From positions 1-58,034 of the forward strand of contig JAFGIX010000011.1 in NCBI GenBank assembly GCA_016929395.1: 58,034 bases of DNA. Reading direction: 5' to 3'. Positions 1-9,012 of this stretch are shown here, one piece after another. Numbering within the stretch: the stretch's first letter is position 1; the number at the start of each line of letters is the position of its first letter. Under the pieces are notes generated by a model that was not told where the DNA came from, made no database searches, and was given only the letters and a program-made list of their open reading frames with translations. Both the position numbers and the translations under genes were made by a program. Source of the stretch: Candidatus Zymogenus saltonus. Lineage in GTDB: Bacteria; Desulfobacterota; Zymogenia; Zymogenales; Zymogenaceae.

Positions 1-246
1 AAGAAAAGAAACGAGATACCAAAGGAAGCCGCCTAAATCGGCGGCCCCGAGAGGACATACTGTACGGAAGGTGCTTGACTTTTACAAATAATTGATACAT
101 TTCAAATTCATTCATTGACTTGGTACGTCCATTGTAGTTAAAATGATATATTATTGTTAAATGTAGTGTAATAAAATATAGGGTAAAAATAGCGCAAAAT
201 TGTGTAGAATAAGGAAATATAGGTGCAAAAAAGGTGCAAATAGTGC
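1..246. other. AT-rich upstream region without a complete gene
   Basis: Frame 1 is open for 11 codons (to the TAA at 34-36) and could be the 3' end of a gene that begins outside the window, but it is too short to identify. A GC-rich inverted repeat (GCCGCC at 28-33, GGCGGC at 40-45) overlaps that stop and lacks a T-run. A weak TTGACT at 75-80 has no convincing -10. Nothing else is visible before the promoter at 247. Confidence 0.3.
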
Positions 247-275
247 TTGACAAGTTGTATGATGTATACTATTTT
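247..275 (+). promoter_or_regulatory. Sigma-70-type promoter ahead of the hairpin leader
   Basis: A perfect TTGACA (247-252) is followed after 17 nt by TATTTT (270-275). Transcription would start near 282, about 110 nt before the NYN gene and about 60 nt before an intrinsic-terminator-like hairpin. Confidence 0.5.
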
Positions 276-281
276 AAATAC

Positions 282-378
282 AATATCAATTTTTTAAAAT
301 CAAAGCCCTATCTTTGCCCTGCAACGATAGGTTAATAACCGCCAGGGGATTGAGCAATCAATCCCCTGTTTTTTTTAT
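282..378 (+). ncRNA. Candidate small RNA or transcription-attenuating leader
   Basis: The stretch between the promoter at 247 and the terminator at 344-376 could give a transcript of about 95 nt. It holds a 6-bp stem (CCTATC 307-312, GATAGG 326-331) and then the terminator stem. Two readings fit: a free-standing small RNA, or a leader that controls read-through into the NYN gene 14 nt further on. No known riboswitch class was recognised. The role is inferred. Confidence 0.35.
344..376 (+). terminator. Intrinsic terminator just upstream of the NYN gene
   Basis: A perfect 9-bp stem (AGGGGATTG 344-352, CAATCCCCT 359-367) with a 6-nt loop is followed by GTTTTTTTT. It lies between the only visible promoter and the gene at 392. 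Confidence 0.75.
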
Positions 379-391
379 ATGGGAGCTACTT

Positions 392-916
392 ATGAGTAAT
401 ACCGAGAGGGTGGCTATCTTTATCGATGGCAGTAATTTTTACCATGGATTGAAGACCTTTTTAGGACATGCAAGGGTTAACTTTGAAAAGTTCTGTAATG
501 TCTTAACGGAAGGAAGACATTTAACAAGGATCTATTACTATAATGCACCGCTTCCTCAGGATTTTGACAGCGAAAGATATCGAGAACAGCAAAAATTCTT
601 CGAGAGTATTAGAAAAATACCTTATCTTGACCTGAAACTGGGTAAGATCGAAATAAGGGGCGCAGCACTTGTTGAAAAAGGTGTTGATGTACTTATAGCT
701 ATAGATATGATTAAGTATGCAAAAAATAATGCATACGATACCGCAATCCTTGTTTCCGGTGATGGGGACTTTGCCCCCGTATTGGAGTTTTTAAAAGACT
801 ACGGAAAACATATAGAGAATGCATACTTTAAGAAGGGCAGATCATATAATCTTAGCAATCATTCCGACAGGTTTATAAAGTTAGATAACCTGAATTGGGA
901 AGATTTGATTTTGTAG
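392..916 (+). CDS. NYN-domain (LabA/DUF88-like) putative ribonuclease
   Basis: The product is a 174-aa single-domain protein of the NYN/PIN-like family, which are metal-dependent RNases. The N-terminal strand carries IFIDGSNFYHG, with the first conserved Asp. The C-terminal half has DVLIAIDMIKYA and the LVSGDGDF motif, which supply the other acidic residues of the PIN-like centre. ATG 392 is chosen because GGGAG at 381-385 precedes it. A longer frame starting upstream would run through the terminator hairpin. The stop is 8 bp before the next gene, so the two are probably co-transcribed. The substrate is unknown. The family call is firm and the nuclease activity is inferred from the family. 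Confidence 0.85.
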   Translation: MSNTERVAIFIDGSNFYHGLKTFLGHARVNFEKFCNVLTEGRHLTRIYYYNAPLPQDFDSERYREQQKFFESIRKIPYLDLKLGKIEIRGAALVEKGVDVLIAIDMIKYAKNNAYDTAILVSGDGDFAPVLEFLKDYGKHIENAYFKKGRSYNLSNHSDRFIKLDNLNWEDLIL

Positions 917-924
917 GATTCATT

Positions 925-1779
925 ATGGCAAACGTAGCTTTAGGCAAGAGAGTAGAAGAGGATTGGAGTAATTCAATTGAAGCAACAAATGGTAATGTTT
1001 CTAAATACACGGGTAATGCAGGTTTTGCTTATACACCCTGGCCGGATAATTTGACAATTGATTTGGAAAATATTTATGAATTGCATGTAATAAGATTTTT
1101 ATTGTTTGATGGACTTGGGCGACCTAATAGTAAAACCAGAGACACAAGGATATATAAGTATAGATTATTGACATCTAAGGATCACAGGGAATGGCACCTA
1201 CATTTTGATACCGGAAAAGATGGTTATAACGGATGGCAGGAATTCGAATTTATTCCACCTGTTCAGGCAAGGTATGTAAGAATTCATGCAATGTGGAACT
1301 CAGCAAACAAGTGGTTTCATGTTGTTGAAGTAGAGGCACATGATAGTCCCGCACCTAAAATGACAGCCGAGTGTGTGCTAAAAAGAACTATAAGAAACTC
1401 AATTGATAGTAATGAAATTGAATTGGGAGAAACTTATCCCTTGGCAAGAAAGGTATCTGATTTGGCAGATCAAATTGAGGAAATAGTAAATAAACATCCC
1501 GACTGGCTCAAAGAAGAACCACTTTTAGAAGTTGTAAAAGAGTTACGCATAAGATTTAGAGATATTAATTTGATAGAACAGAATATTGACTCTATAAGAA
1601 GTGAAATTATTGAACCAGTTACAAATGAAATGGATAAAGCTAGTAAGCTGGGTAAGTATTCAAAATACGGTTTTATTTTCGGAATTATCGGTATAATAGT
1701 TACAATTATTGGTTTGGTTATTTCAAATTATTCGTATTTAAAAATCATAAATTATCTGAAACAACTCTCAGGCCATTAG
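925..1779 (+). CDS. Discoidin (F5/8 type C)-like protein with C-terminal membrane anchor
   Basis: The product has 284 aa. Residues about 1-145 resemble an F5/8-type C (galactose-binding-like) domain: an N-terminal NVALGKRV-type start, WPDNLTIDLENIYELHVIRF, and QEFEFIPPVQARYVRIHA near the end. Residues about 150-245 are charged and probably helical or coiled. A hydrophobic segment (FGIIGIIVTIIGLVI) at about 252-272 is followed by a short basic tail. There is no signal peptide, which is odd for a sugar-binding module: the domain may face the cytoplasm with a tail anchor. ATG 925 follows an AGGA-type ribosome site overlapping the stop of the NYN gene. Codon use is AT-rich, unlike most of the window. 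Confidence 0.65.
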   Translation: MANVALGKRVEEDWSNSIEATNGNVSKYTGNAGFAYTPWPDNLTIDLENIYELHVIRFLLFDGLGRPNSKTRDTRIYKYRLLTSKDHREWHLHFDTGKDGYNGWQEFEFIPPVQARYVRIHAMWNSANKWFHVVEVEAHDSPAPKMTAECVLKRTIRNSIDSNEIELGETYPLARKVSDLADQIEEIVNKHPDWLKEEPLLEVVKELRIRFRDINLIEQNIDSIRSEIIEPVTNEMDKASKLGKYSKYGFIFGIIGIIVTIIGLVISNYSYLKIINYLKQLSGH

Positions 1780-1839
1780 TTATCAGCATTTTTTTATCGA
1801 AAATATCGATAATAAAAAAAACCCCTGTTTATCCCCCCC

Positions 1840-3258
1840 TCACTCAACCCCATTACACCTTAGATAATTCTCCAGAATCCTGTCTTTCACCGTCCCCACG
1901 ACCAGCCTTGCGGCGCACTCGAGGTTGTCGGCCAGCTCCGGTTTGATCTGAAACCGCGTCGGCGTCTTCTGGAACCTCTCCACGATAACGTCAAGCTCGG
2001 AGGGGGTGTAGCGCTCGAATCCCTGCTCGTCTCTCAGGCTCTCCAATATGGCCGGGTCCTTGACGAGGTAGGGCGAGATGTATACGAAGTCGATATCCTT
2101 GTACCTGGAATTATCTTGGATGAACATGATGGTGATGTAGGCCAGCGTCTTTCCCCGGTAGGCGTATATCACCCTCGTTCGCTCTATGGTTGCGCCCGCC
2201 TTCAGCCCGCGGATTAGATTTTCCGAGGCGGTCGGGTCGATTCGCTGGTTGGCGTCGATGATGATCACCATGCCGCCCCTGTACTTCTTGCCCGGACTGT
2301 TGTACCTGTCAAAGACGAGCTCCATGATCGACTCGAGGCCCAGGGTGTCCCCCACGCCCCCGTCCACCACGTGGACGTATTTCGGGTTTTCCGGCGTGGA
2401 GGTTATCTCGTCCTTGAAAATGATGGGGCCGAATATAAGCGGGACGGCCGCCGAGGCGACCACCGCCCTCGACACCTCCATATCACCTACCGAGATTCCG
2501 ATGTCCTCGCACAGCTTTATGTTCAGGAGACCCTCCTCGAGCGGCACGTTGCTCTTGCCCATACCGGTGTCAATGAGCTTGCTTCCCAGCTCCTCCTCCG
2601 CGTGGGAGCTGAAGACGTCCCTCCTGACCGTGGTGAAGAGGAACTTCGAGCCCGTGTCCATCACCGTTCCGTTTACGATCAGCGTGGGACAGATCCCCTC
2701 TATCTGCCTTTTGTATAGATCGTTGAAGGTGGCGTTGTGAAAATAGTATTTGTCGAAGTCCCACTTCAGGAAGTAGGCCCTCTCGACCGACTGGAGAAAT
2801 ATCCTGTGCCAGAGCCAGGGCTTGAAGAGGATATCCCTCTCGATATTTCTCCTCATCTCCTTGACGAACTTGTCGAAAAATGCGGCGTGCTCTTCGATGT
2901 TGGTCGTGTCCGACTCCGGCTTGTTCAGGCAGTAGTAGGCGGAGGAGACGCTCCCCCCGGATACGCTGGAGATGTAGTCGATCTCATCGAGGATGCTCCG
3001 GCCGTCCGGGAGCTTCGCCTGACGAAACAGCTCCCTGAATACGGCGGCGCTCCAGACCGCTGACCTGCTCCCGCCGCCCGAGACGGTAACCGCCAGGAAG
3101 TAGTCGCCGTCATCCAGCGCGTTGTAGGCCTTGGGTTGGGGAATGGGCTGCGAGTAGACGACAAATTTGTTGCTGAAGATGCTGCATCCTGTGGTAGAGG
3201 CGAGAAATATTAGAAAGGCAAGAAGAATCGATAGGTTAAGTATCCTCTTAGAAATCAT
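1840..3258 (-). CDS. Patatin-like phospholipase lipoprotein
   Basis: The product is a 472-aa predicted acyl hydrolase. It starts with a lipoprotein signal (hydrophobic core, STTGC lipobox, Cys25), so it should sit in the periplasm or an outer-membrane leaflet. Patatin features are the oxyanion loop SGGGSR (about 60-65), a nucleophile elbow SVSGGS with Ser100, and the catalytic Asp in VVDGGVGD in the second half. The first Gly of the usual GXSXG is Ser here. ATG 3258 is chosen because GGAGA lies 8-12 nt upstream and the lipobox is then at normal distance. A longer frame to 3360 adds 34 residues that break the signal. It is convergent with the discoidin-like gene and divergent from hrcA. The substrate is unknown. 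Confidence 0.85.
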   Translation of the reverse strand: MISKRILNLSILLAFLIFLASTTGCSIFSNKFVVYSQPIPQPKAYNALDDGDYFLAVTVSGGGSRSAVWSAAVFRELFRQAKLPDGRSILDEIDYISSVSGGSVSSAYYCLNKPESDTTNIEEHAAFFDKFVKEMRRNIERDILFKPWLWHRIFLQSVERAYFLKWDFDKYYFHNATFNDLYKRQIEGICPTLIVNGTVMDTGSKFLFTTVRRDVFSSHAEEELGSKLIDTGMGKSNVPLEEGLLNIKLCEDIGISVGDMEVSRAVVASAAVPLIFGPIIFKDEITSTPENPKYVHVVDGGVGDTLGLESIMELVFDRYNSPGKKYRGGMVIIIDANQRIDPTASENLIRGLKAGATIERTRVIYAYRGKTLAYITIMFIQDNSRYKDIDFVYISPYLVKDPAILESLRDEQGFERYTPSELDVIVERFQKTPTRFQIKPELADNLECAARLVVGTVKDRILENYLRCNGVE

Positions 3259-3432
3259 ATTTATTCTCCAGAGTTTTTTGTATGTTGGTATAATTAAACA
3301 GTCATTTCCAATATTGCCGTTTTGGGAGCGCCGACGATTAGAAATTAAAACGGTGCCCATATCTTAGGACTGAGAACAGCGGGCGGGTCTGTGTCGCCCC
3401 CCCCCTTTTTTCGGACTTGAATAGTCTGAAAG

Positions 3433-3459
3433 CTTATAGATATTTTTCCCATTTGTCAA
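3433..3459 (-). promoter_or_regulatory. Possible promoter for the patatin lipoprotein gene
   Basis: On the minus strand TTGACA (3459-3454) is followed after 15 nt by TATAAG (3438-3433). The spacing is short and the leader would be about 170 nt, so this is tentative. Confidence 0.3.
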
Positions 3460-3582
3460 GAGAAAGGCATGCTTTTTAAGGCCTCCTTTTGTCATCGCTG
3501 TGTTATAATTATACATCGGCCTATTTTTAGGTCAATGGCCGTTTTGCCCGCACAATCGGGGAATTTGCCCGGATTTTTTAAC

Positions 3583-3611
3583 TTGACAAAACGGGAAATC
3601 GTGGTTATCTT
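3583..3611 (+). promoter_or_regulatory. Promoter of the hrcA-grpE-dnaK-dnaJ operon
   Basis: TTGACA (3583-3588), a 17-nt spacer and TATCTT (3606-3611) form a vegetative-type promoter. The CIRCE operator begins 8 nt downstream, where a bound HrcA dimer would cover the start site. Confidence 0.75.
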
Positions 3612-3619
3612 AAAAGATA

Positions 3620-3646
3620 ATAGCACTCGAATGAGCGGAGTGCTAA
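3620..3646 (+). promoter_or_regulatory. CIRCE operator (HrcA-binding) ahead of hrcA
   Basis: The inverted repeat TAGCACTC-N9-GAGTGCTAA (3621-3646) matches the CIRCE consensus except for the first base of the left arm. It lies between the promoter and hrcA, as expected for autoregulation of the heat-shock operon. Confidence 0.93.
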
Positions 3647-3719
3647 ATTTTTAAAAACACCTTCAAGTTGTCTCGAGACTTTTCATTTCTTGTAGGTTTA
3701 GTATAGAGGCGGGTATCTT

Positions 3720-4760
3720 ATGATACCAAAGATCGGGGATAGGGCGAGGGAAGTACTCCTTGCCGTAATAGACGATTTCATAAAGCACGGTGAGCCGGTG
3801 GGCTCGCGGACGGTTTCCAAGAGAAAGGATATCGACGTGAGCTCCGCGACGATAAGAAACATCATGTCCGATCTGGAGGAGATAGGTTTTCTCACTCAGC
3901 CCCATACATCGGCCGGCAGGGTGCCCACGGATAACGCCTTCAGGTTCTACGTGGACAGCCTCATAAAGGTAAGCGACCTCACGAGGAGCGAGGAGCTGGA
4001 GATAGAGCGGAGCGTGAGGCCGCAGAGCTCCGATATAAAGGACGTTATCAAGGAGACATCGAGGGTACTCTCGGAGATGTCTCAATACATCGCGCTGGTG
4101 AGCACGCCGAGTTTCACCGATACCGTATTCAGACAGATAGATTTTGTGAGGCTTACGGGGAGCAAGATTCTCACAATCCTCGTTTCAAGCAGCGGGATGA
4201 TCTACAACAAGATTATCAACGCCGAAGAAGAATTGGATCAGGAGAAGCTGGATTGGATGTCCCGGTATCTCAACGATGTTTTGTCCGATCTGACCCTGGT
4301 GGAGGTAAGGGGGAAGATACTCGAAGAGATGCAGAAGGAGAAGAACCTTTACGACGAGCTGTTGATCAAGGCTCTGTCGATCTCGGACAAGGTGATAAAC
4401 GAGGAGATCATCGATGATGAGATATTTATCGAGGGAAGCGCAAATATCTTCAGCCATCCGGAGTTTACCGACATAAACAAGATGAAGAGGATATTCATGG
4501 CTTTTGAGAATAAGCATTACTTATTGAAATTATTGGAAAAGGTCGCGAAGGCCAACGGGATCAAGGTCTTTATCGGATCGGAGAGCAAAATCAAATATAT
4601 AAGCGACTGTACGATTATCGCCTCTCCCTATGAGAAGGGGGGACAGGTGCTCGGAAGCATCGGGGTGATCGGGCCGATGAGGATGGATTATGCGAAGATC
4701 ATCCCGGTTGTTGATTTTGCCGCGAGTCTGGTATCGAGGTTTTTGGAAGAAGATGATTAA
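3720..4760 (+). CDS. hrcA: Heat-inducible transcription repressor HrcA
   Basis: This is the 346-aa repressor that binds CIRCE elements and needs the GroE chaperonin to stay active, releasing transcription on heat shock. The N-terminal 75 residues form the winged helix (KDIDVSSATIRNIMSDLEEIGFL, followed by PHTSAGRVPTD, a hallmark of the family). The rest is the GAF-like and dimerisation region, ending in GGQVLGSIGVIGPMRMDY. ATG 3720 has GAGG about 10 nt upstream. It is the first gene of a four-gene operon behind a CIRCE. A second CIRCE next to rpoH suggests a wider regulon. Length and order match the family norm. Confidence 0.97.
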   Translation: MIPKIGDRAREVLLAVIDDFIKHGEPVGSRTVSKRKDIDVSSATIRNIMSDLEEIGFLTQPHTSAGRVPTDNAFRFYVDSLIKVSDLTRSEELEIERSVRPQSSDIKDVIKETSRVLSEMSQYIALVSTPSFTDTVFRQIDFVRLTGSKILTILVSSSGMIYNKIINAEEELDQEKLDWMSRYLNDVLSDLTLVEVRGKILEEMQKEKNLYDELLIKALSISDKVINEEIIDDEIFIEGSANIFSHPEFTDINKMKRIFMAFENKHYLLKLLEKVAKANGIKVFIGSESKIKYISDCTIIASPYEKGGQVLGSIGVIGPMRMDYAKIIPVVDFAASLVSRFLEEDD

Positions 4761-4777
4761 GGAGATTTTGTCGGTTT

Positions 4778-5584
4778 ATGGATGAAAGAGAGAAGAAAGG
4801 GGCACAGGTAGAAGGTGGAGAGGAGATCGATAATGAGATCCCCAAGGAAGATATAGACGAGGCGCTCAAGGAGGCGGAGGATATTTCAGGGGATAGGTCT
4901 ATGAAGGCGGAGGGCGATTCCGGGGAGGGGTATGAAGGGAGAGATGATAAAAGGGGGGTTGATGAGGGCATGGAGGGTGAGGGCGGGGAGGACGGCTCCT
5001 CCGAGGTTGGCGTCGTGAGGGAGGAGCTGGAGAACGCCAAGAGGGAGGCTTCGGAGAAGCACGATCAGTATCTCAGGGTGCTGGCGGAGTTCGAGAATTT
5101 CAAAAAGAGGGTCCAGAAGGAGTCGGCCGAATCGAGGAGATACGCCAACGAGGAGCTTCTCAAGGCTATGCTTCCGGTGATCGACAACCTCGAGCGGGCC
5201 CTGGAGCACGGCGGCAACGATGCCAAGGACGATCCAATGGTTGAGGGGATCAAGATGGTTCAGAAGCAGTTTCTGGAGACCCTCACGAAATTCGGCGTTT
5301 CACAGGTAGAGGCGTTGGGGGAGCCCTTCGATCCGAATTTCCATGAGGCGATGATGCAGATCGCCACGAACGATTCCCCCCCAAACACGGTCGTTACCGA
5401 GATAGCCAAGGGTTATCTTTTTAACGACAGGCTTATCAGGCCCGCGATGGTGGGGGTCTCGGTAGCAGCGGGCAATGCCGATGCTCAGGGTCTCTCATCA
5501 GACGAAGATGACAAGGCGGAGGGCGAAGATACAGGTAAGGAGGGGGCGGACGATATGAAGGAGGACGGAGAGGGTCTCGATTGA
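4778..5584 (+). CDS. grpE: Nucleotide exchange factor GrpE
   Basis: GrpE promotes ADP release from DnaK. The 268-aa protein is longer than usual (about 190-200 aa) because of an acidic low-complexity N-terminus (about residues 1-75, rich in Glu, Gly and Asp) and an acidic C-terminal tail after about 238. The core is intact: the long coiled-coil helix (YLRVLAEFENFKKRVQKE), the LLKAMLPVIDNLERAL helices, and the beta-wing with FDPNFHEAM and LIRPAMVGVS. It begins 17 nt after hrcA with AAGGAG near the hrcA stop, and is followed by dnaK after 80 nt. Confidence 0.96.
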   Translation: MDEREKKGAQVEGGEEIDNEIPKEDIDEALKEAEDISGDRSMKAEGDSGEGYEGRDDKRGVDEGMEGEGGEDGSSEVGVVREELENAKREASEKHDQYLRVLAEFENFKKRVQKESAESRRYANEELLKAMLPVIDNLERALEHGGNDAKDDPMVEGIKMVQKQFLETLTKFGVSQVEALGEPFDPNFHEAMMQIATNDSPPNTVVTEIAKGYLFNDRLIRPAMVGVSVAAGNADAQGLSSDEDDKAEGEDTGKEGADDMKEDGEGLD

Positions 5585-5664
5585 GCCCCGTTCAAGACAG
5601 GAAATGACAAAGTATACTAACTATAAATTCACACCATTTTCATTGAGAATGAAGGAGGAAAGAT

Positions 5665-7620
5665 ATGGGTAAGGTTATTGGTATCGATCTCGGTACGACA
5701 AATTCATGTGTTGCCGTGATGGAGGCCGGAGATCCGAAGGTCCTCACGAATGCCGAGGGGAGCCGCACAACCCCATCGATGGTTGCGTTTACCGACAGCG
5801 GTGAGCGCCTTGTGGGGCAGGTTGCGAAGAGACAGGCGATTACCAATCCGGAAAGGACAATCTACGCCGTGAAGCGTTTCATCGGAAGAAAGTTTGACGA
5901 CGCGGAGGTTCAGAAGGACGTCCGGATTTGTCCCTTTAAGATAATTGAGGCCAAAAACGGCGACGCCCACGTATCCGTTGACGACAAGGATTACAGTCCC
6001 GCAGAGATATCCGCTATTATTTTAACCAAGATGAAGCAGACCGCGGAGGATTACCTGGGCGAAAAGGTGCAGGATGCGGTTATCACCGTTCCGGCTTATT
6101 TCAACGACAGCCAGAGGCAGGCGACGAAGGACGCCGGGAAGATCGCCGGATTGAACGTGCTCAGGATAATAAACGAGCCGACGGCGGCCTCGCTGGCCTA
6201 CGGCCTCGAAAAGAAGACCGAGGAGAAGATAGCGGTCTTCGACCTCGGCGGCGGGACATTCGATATCTCGATTCTCGAGCTCGGCGAGGGGGTGTTCGAG
6301 GTAAAATCGACCAACGGCGACACCCACCTGGGCGGTGAGGACTTCGACCAGAATGTCATCGAGTACCTGGCCGATGAGTTCAGGAGGGACCAGGGGATCG
6401 ATCTCAGGGGCGACAAGATGGCCCTACAGAGGCTGAAGGAGGGGGCGGAGAAGGCCAAGATGGAGCTCTCCACCTCGATGGAGACCGATATTAATCTCCC
6501 CTTTATAACGGCCGACGCCTCCGGCCCGAAGCACCTTAACATTAAGCTGACACGGGCGAAGCTCGAGGCCTTGGTGGACGAACTCATCCAGAAGCTCGAG
6601 GGGCCGTGCAGGACGGCTCTCAAGGACGCGGGCATGTCTTCGGGTGACATAGACGAGGTAATCCTCGTTGGCGGCATGACCCGGATGCCGAAGGTGCAGG
6701 AGAAGGTCAAGGCCATCTTCGGCAAAGACCCTCACAAGGGTGTAAACCCGGACGAGGTCGTTGCGATGGGCGCCGCGATTCAGGGAGGGGTGCTGACCGG
6801 GGATGTCAAGGACGTCCTGCTCCTCGATGTTACTCCCCTCTCCCTCGGCATCGAGACCCTGGGCGGCGTGTTCACCAAGCTCATAGAGAAGAACACCACA
6901 ATCCCGACGAAGAAGGGGCAGATATTTTCCACGGCGGCCGACAACCAGACTGCTGTGTCGATCCACGTCCTTCAGGGCGAGCGGGAGATGGCGGCGTACA
7001 ACAAGACGATCGGGCGGTTCGACCTGGTCGGCATCCCGCCGGCGCCCAGGGGTATTCCCCAGATCGAGGTCACGTTCGACATCGACGCAAACGGCATCAT
7101 GCACGTTTACGCCAAGGACCTCGGCACCGGAAAGGAGCAGTCCATCAGGATAACCGCCTCGAGCGGACTCTCCGAGGAGGAGATCGAGAAGCTGATAAAG
7201 GACGCCGAGGCCCACGCCGGCGAGGACAAGAAGAAGAAGGAACTCGCGGAGGCGAGGAACGAGGCGGACGGTCTCGTCTATACGACCGAGAAGTCTCTCT
7301 CGGAGTTCGGCGACAAGCTCGATCCCGCCAACAAGTCCGAGGTGGAGGCGGCGCTGAAGAAGGCCAAGGAGGCGATGGAGGGGACGGACGCGGAGGCGAT
7401 AAAGGCCGCAACGAAGAGGCTTATGGAATCGTCCCATAAGCTCGCGGAGGCGATGTACGCCCGGGCCTCCTCAACAAGCGATGCGGGGCCGGGCCCCGGA
7501 CCTGAGCCGAATGCTGGGGGTGCCGGAGGCGGCCCAGGGCCGGGAGCGGGCGCCGATTCAGGCGCGGATGACGTTGTGGACGCGGATTTTGAAGAGGTGG
7601 ACGAGGATAAAAAGGAATAG
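5665..7620 (+). CDS. dnaK: Chaperone DnaK (Hsp70)
   Basis: This is a 651-aa ATP-dependent Hsp70. The nucleotide-binding domain shows [14 protein letters not shown] at the N-terminus, [13 protein letters not shown] near 190 and the VGGMTRMP phosphate-2 motif near 335. The linker [13 protein letters not shown] joins it to the substrate-binding domain. The C-terminus is a Gly/Pro-rich stretch and then the conserved acidic tail ([10 protein letters not shown]) for client and cochaperone contact. The start is certain: AAGGAGGAA lies 6-14 nt before ATG 5665. It stands between grpE and dnaJ in the HrcA operon. No separate promoter is obvious in the 80-nt gap before it. Confidence 0.98.
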   Translation: MGKVIGIDLGTTNSCVAVMEAGDPKVLTNAEGSRTTPSMVAFTDSGERLVGQVAKRQAITNPERTIYAVKRFIGRKFDDAEVQKDVRICPFKIIEAKNGDAHVSVDDKDYSPAEISAIILTKMKQTAEDYLGEKVQDAVITVPAYFNDSQRQATKDAGKIAGLNVLRIINEPTAASLAYGLEKKTEEKIAVFDLGGGTFDISILELGEGVFEVKSTNGDTHLGGEDFDQNVIEYLADEFRRDQGIDLRGDKMALQRLKEGAEKAKMELSTSMETDINLPFITADASGPKHLNIKLTRAKLEALVDELIQKLEGPCRTALKDAGMSSGDIDEVILVGGMTRMPKVQEKVKAIFGKDPHKGVNPDEVVAMGAAIQGGVLTGDVKDVLLLDVTPLSLGIETLGGVFTKLIEKNTTIPTKKGQIFSTAADNQTAVSIHVLQGEREMAAYNKTIGRFDLVGIPPAPRGIPQIEVTFDIDANGIMHVYAKDLGTGKEQSIRITASSGLSEEEIEKLIKDAEAHAGEDKKKKELAEARNEADGLVYTTEKSLSEFGDKLDPANKSEVEAALKKAKEAMEGTDAEAIKAATKRLMESSHKLAEAMYARASSTSDAGPGPGPEPNAGGAGGGPGPGAGADSGADDVVDADFEEVDEDKKE

Positions 7621-7625
7621 TGTAG

Positions 7626-8738
7626 TTGATTAAGAGAGATTACTACGAGGTCCTCGGGGTCGGCAGAAGCGCGGACAATGAAGAGATAAAGAAGGCTTAC
7701 AGAAAAGCCGCTCTCAAATACCATCCCGACAAGAATCCGGGGGACTCTCAGGCAGAGGATAAATTCAAGGAGGCCTCCGAGGCCTATCAGGTCCTCTCCG
7801 ATCGCGAGAAGAGGGACCTCTACGACAGGTTCGGTCACGACGGCCTCTCCGGCGCGGGGTTCAGGGGATTCGGCGATTTCGACTTCGGATTTAGGGGCTT
7901 CGAGGATATATTCTCCGACGTCTTCGGCGATATATTCGGGATGAGGGGGAGGAGGCAGAGGGGGATCAGGGGGAGCGATCTGAGGTACCACCTGACGATC
8001 GACTTCGAGGAGGCGGTATTCGGGGTGGACGCCAAGGTCAAGGTCCCGAGGATGGAGAGTTGCGAGAGCTGCGACGGGACCGGGGCCGAGCCGCCCACCA
8101 GTCCGGAGAGCTGTCCCATTTGTCACGGCACCGGACAGATAAGGACGCAGCAGGGTATCTTTGCCATATCGAGGACGTGCACTAAGTGCCGGGGGAGCGG
8201 TCAGATCATCAAGACGCCCTGCAAGACCTGCAACGGCCAGGGGAGGGTGAAGAAGAGCCGCACGATAACGGTGAAGGTTCCGCCCGGCGTGGAGAGTTCG
8301 ACGAGGCTGAGGCTCTCCGGCGAGGGCGAGCTTGGGACCGGCGGGGCGCCTCCCGGAGACCTCTACGTGGTCATCGAGGTAAGGCCCCATTCGATCTTTC
8401 AGAGGGAGGGACAGGACATCTACTGCTACGTCCCGGTTACGTTCCCTGAGGCCGCATTGGGAACGGAGATAGATGTCCCGACGCTGGAGGGTCTGATAAA
8501 GATGAAGGTCTCCTCCGGGACGCAGTCGGGGACGGTTCTGACGCTCAAGGGGAAGGGAGTGCCGCACCTCAACGGCCACGGCAGGGGCGATGAGCACGTC
8601 ATTGTCAAGGTGGAGACGCCCACAAAGCTCACGAAGAGACAGAAAGACCTGCTCAAGGAGTTCGCCCACGAAAGCGGCGGCGAGACCCATCCGGAGAGGG
8701 AGGGCTTCTTCGAGAAGGTCAAGGGGATATTCAATTGA
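7626..8738 (+). CDS. dnaJ: Co-chaperone DnaJ (type I/A Hsp40)
   Basis: DnaJ stimulates DnaK ATPase and delivers substrates. In the 370-aa protein the J domain (1-70) has HPD at 33-35, followed by a Gly/Phe-rich segment (about 72-115). Four CXXCXGXG zinc repeats ([32 protein letters not shown]) mark type I DnaJ, and the C-terminal beta domains follow. The start is TTG 7626, 5 nt after the dnaK stop; no ATG fits the conserved N-terminus. It is the last gene of the operon, and the next terminator-like hairpin is about 240 nt downstream. Confidence 0.96.
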   Translation: MIKRDYYEVLGVGRSADNEEIKKAYRKAALKYHPDKNPGDSQAEDKFKEASEAYQVLSDREKRDLYDRFGHDGLSGAGFRGFGDFDFGFRGFEDIFSDVFGDIFGMRGRRQRGIRGSDLRYHLTIDFEEAVFGVDAKVKVPRMESCESCDGTGAEPPTSPESCPICHGTGQIRTQQGIFAISRTCTKCRGSGQIIKTPCKTCNGQGRVKKSRTITVKVPPGVESSTRLRLSGEGELGTGGAPPGDLYVVIEVRPHSIFQREGQDIYCYVPVTFPEAALGTEIDVPTLEGLIKMKVSSGTQSGTVLTLKGKGVPHLNGHGRGDEHVIVKVETPTKLTKRQKDLLKEFAHESGGETHPEREGFFEKVKGIFN

Positions 8739-8778
8739 CGTGGGGACGGGCGGGGAGGCGGGTCGGGTGAGGTGGTGA

Positions 8779-8899
8779 GGATGTATAAAAGGGAGGCCGG
8801 ATGGATAAAAGGGGGGCCGGATGGATAAAAGGGGGGTGAGATGGACAAGAGGGACGGTGGAATAGATAGAAGGGACGGCGGAATGGACTAAAGATAGAT
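8779..8899. repeat. Decaying 20-bp tandem repeat downstream of dnaJ
   Basis: About six units of a 20-bp purine-rich motif (GGATGGATAAAAGGGGGGCC type) run from 8779 to 8899. The first three are nearly identical and later ones are progressively diverged. There is no coding potential across it. It is one of several local degenerate tandem repeats in intergenic DNA of this window. Confidence 0.8.
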
Positions 8900-8979
8900 G
8901 GGATGGACGAAAATCTAACGGAGTCGGTGGTGAGGGGGAGGCAAGTCAAAGAACATTTGATTTTATATATTATTTAAGG

Positions 8980-9012
8980 AAGGGATTATTTCACGATAAT
9001 CCCTTTTTGATT
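8980..9012 (+). terminator. Intrinsic terminator downstream of the dnaJ operon
   Basis: A perfect 10-bp stem (AAGGGATTAT 8980-8989, ATAATCCCTT 8996-9005) with a 6-nt loop is followed by a T-rich run with seven consecutive T. It is the first terminator after dnaJ, beyond the 20-bp repeat array. Confidence 0.75.

Noticed and set aside
1-36. Possible 3' end of a truncated gene
   Set aside because: Only 11 codons are visible, too few to assign a product or to be sure of the frame.
1789-1822. AT-rich inverted repeat after the discoidin-like gene
   Set aside because: TTATCGA...TCGATAA has its T-run before and A-run after the stem, so it is not a canonical terminator for either flanking gene.
3469-3654. 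Short plus-strand frame upstream of hrcA
   Set aside because: It runs through the promoter and CIRCE operator and has no family resemblance.
7278-8690. Long open frame antisense to dnaK and dnaJ
   Set aside because: Same reason: it is a shadow of two certain genes, with low-complexity Pro/Ser-rich translation.
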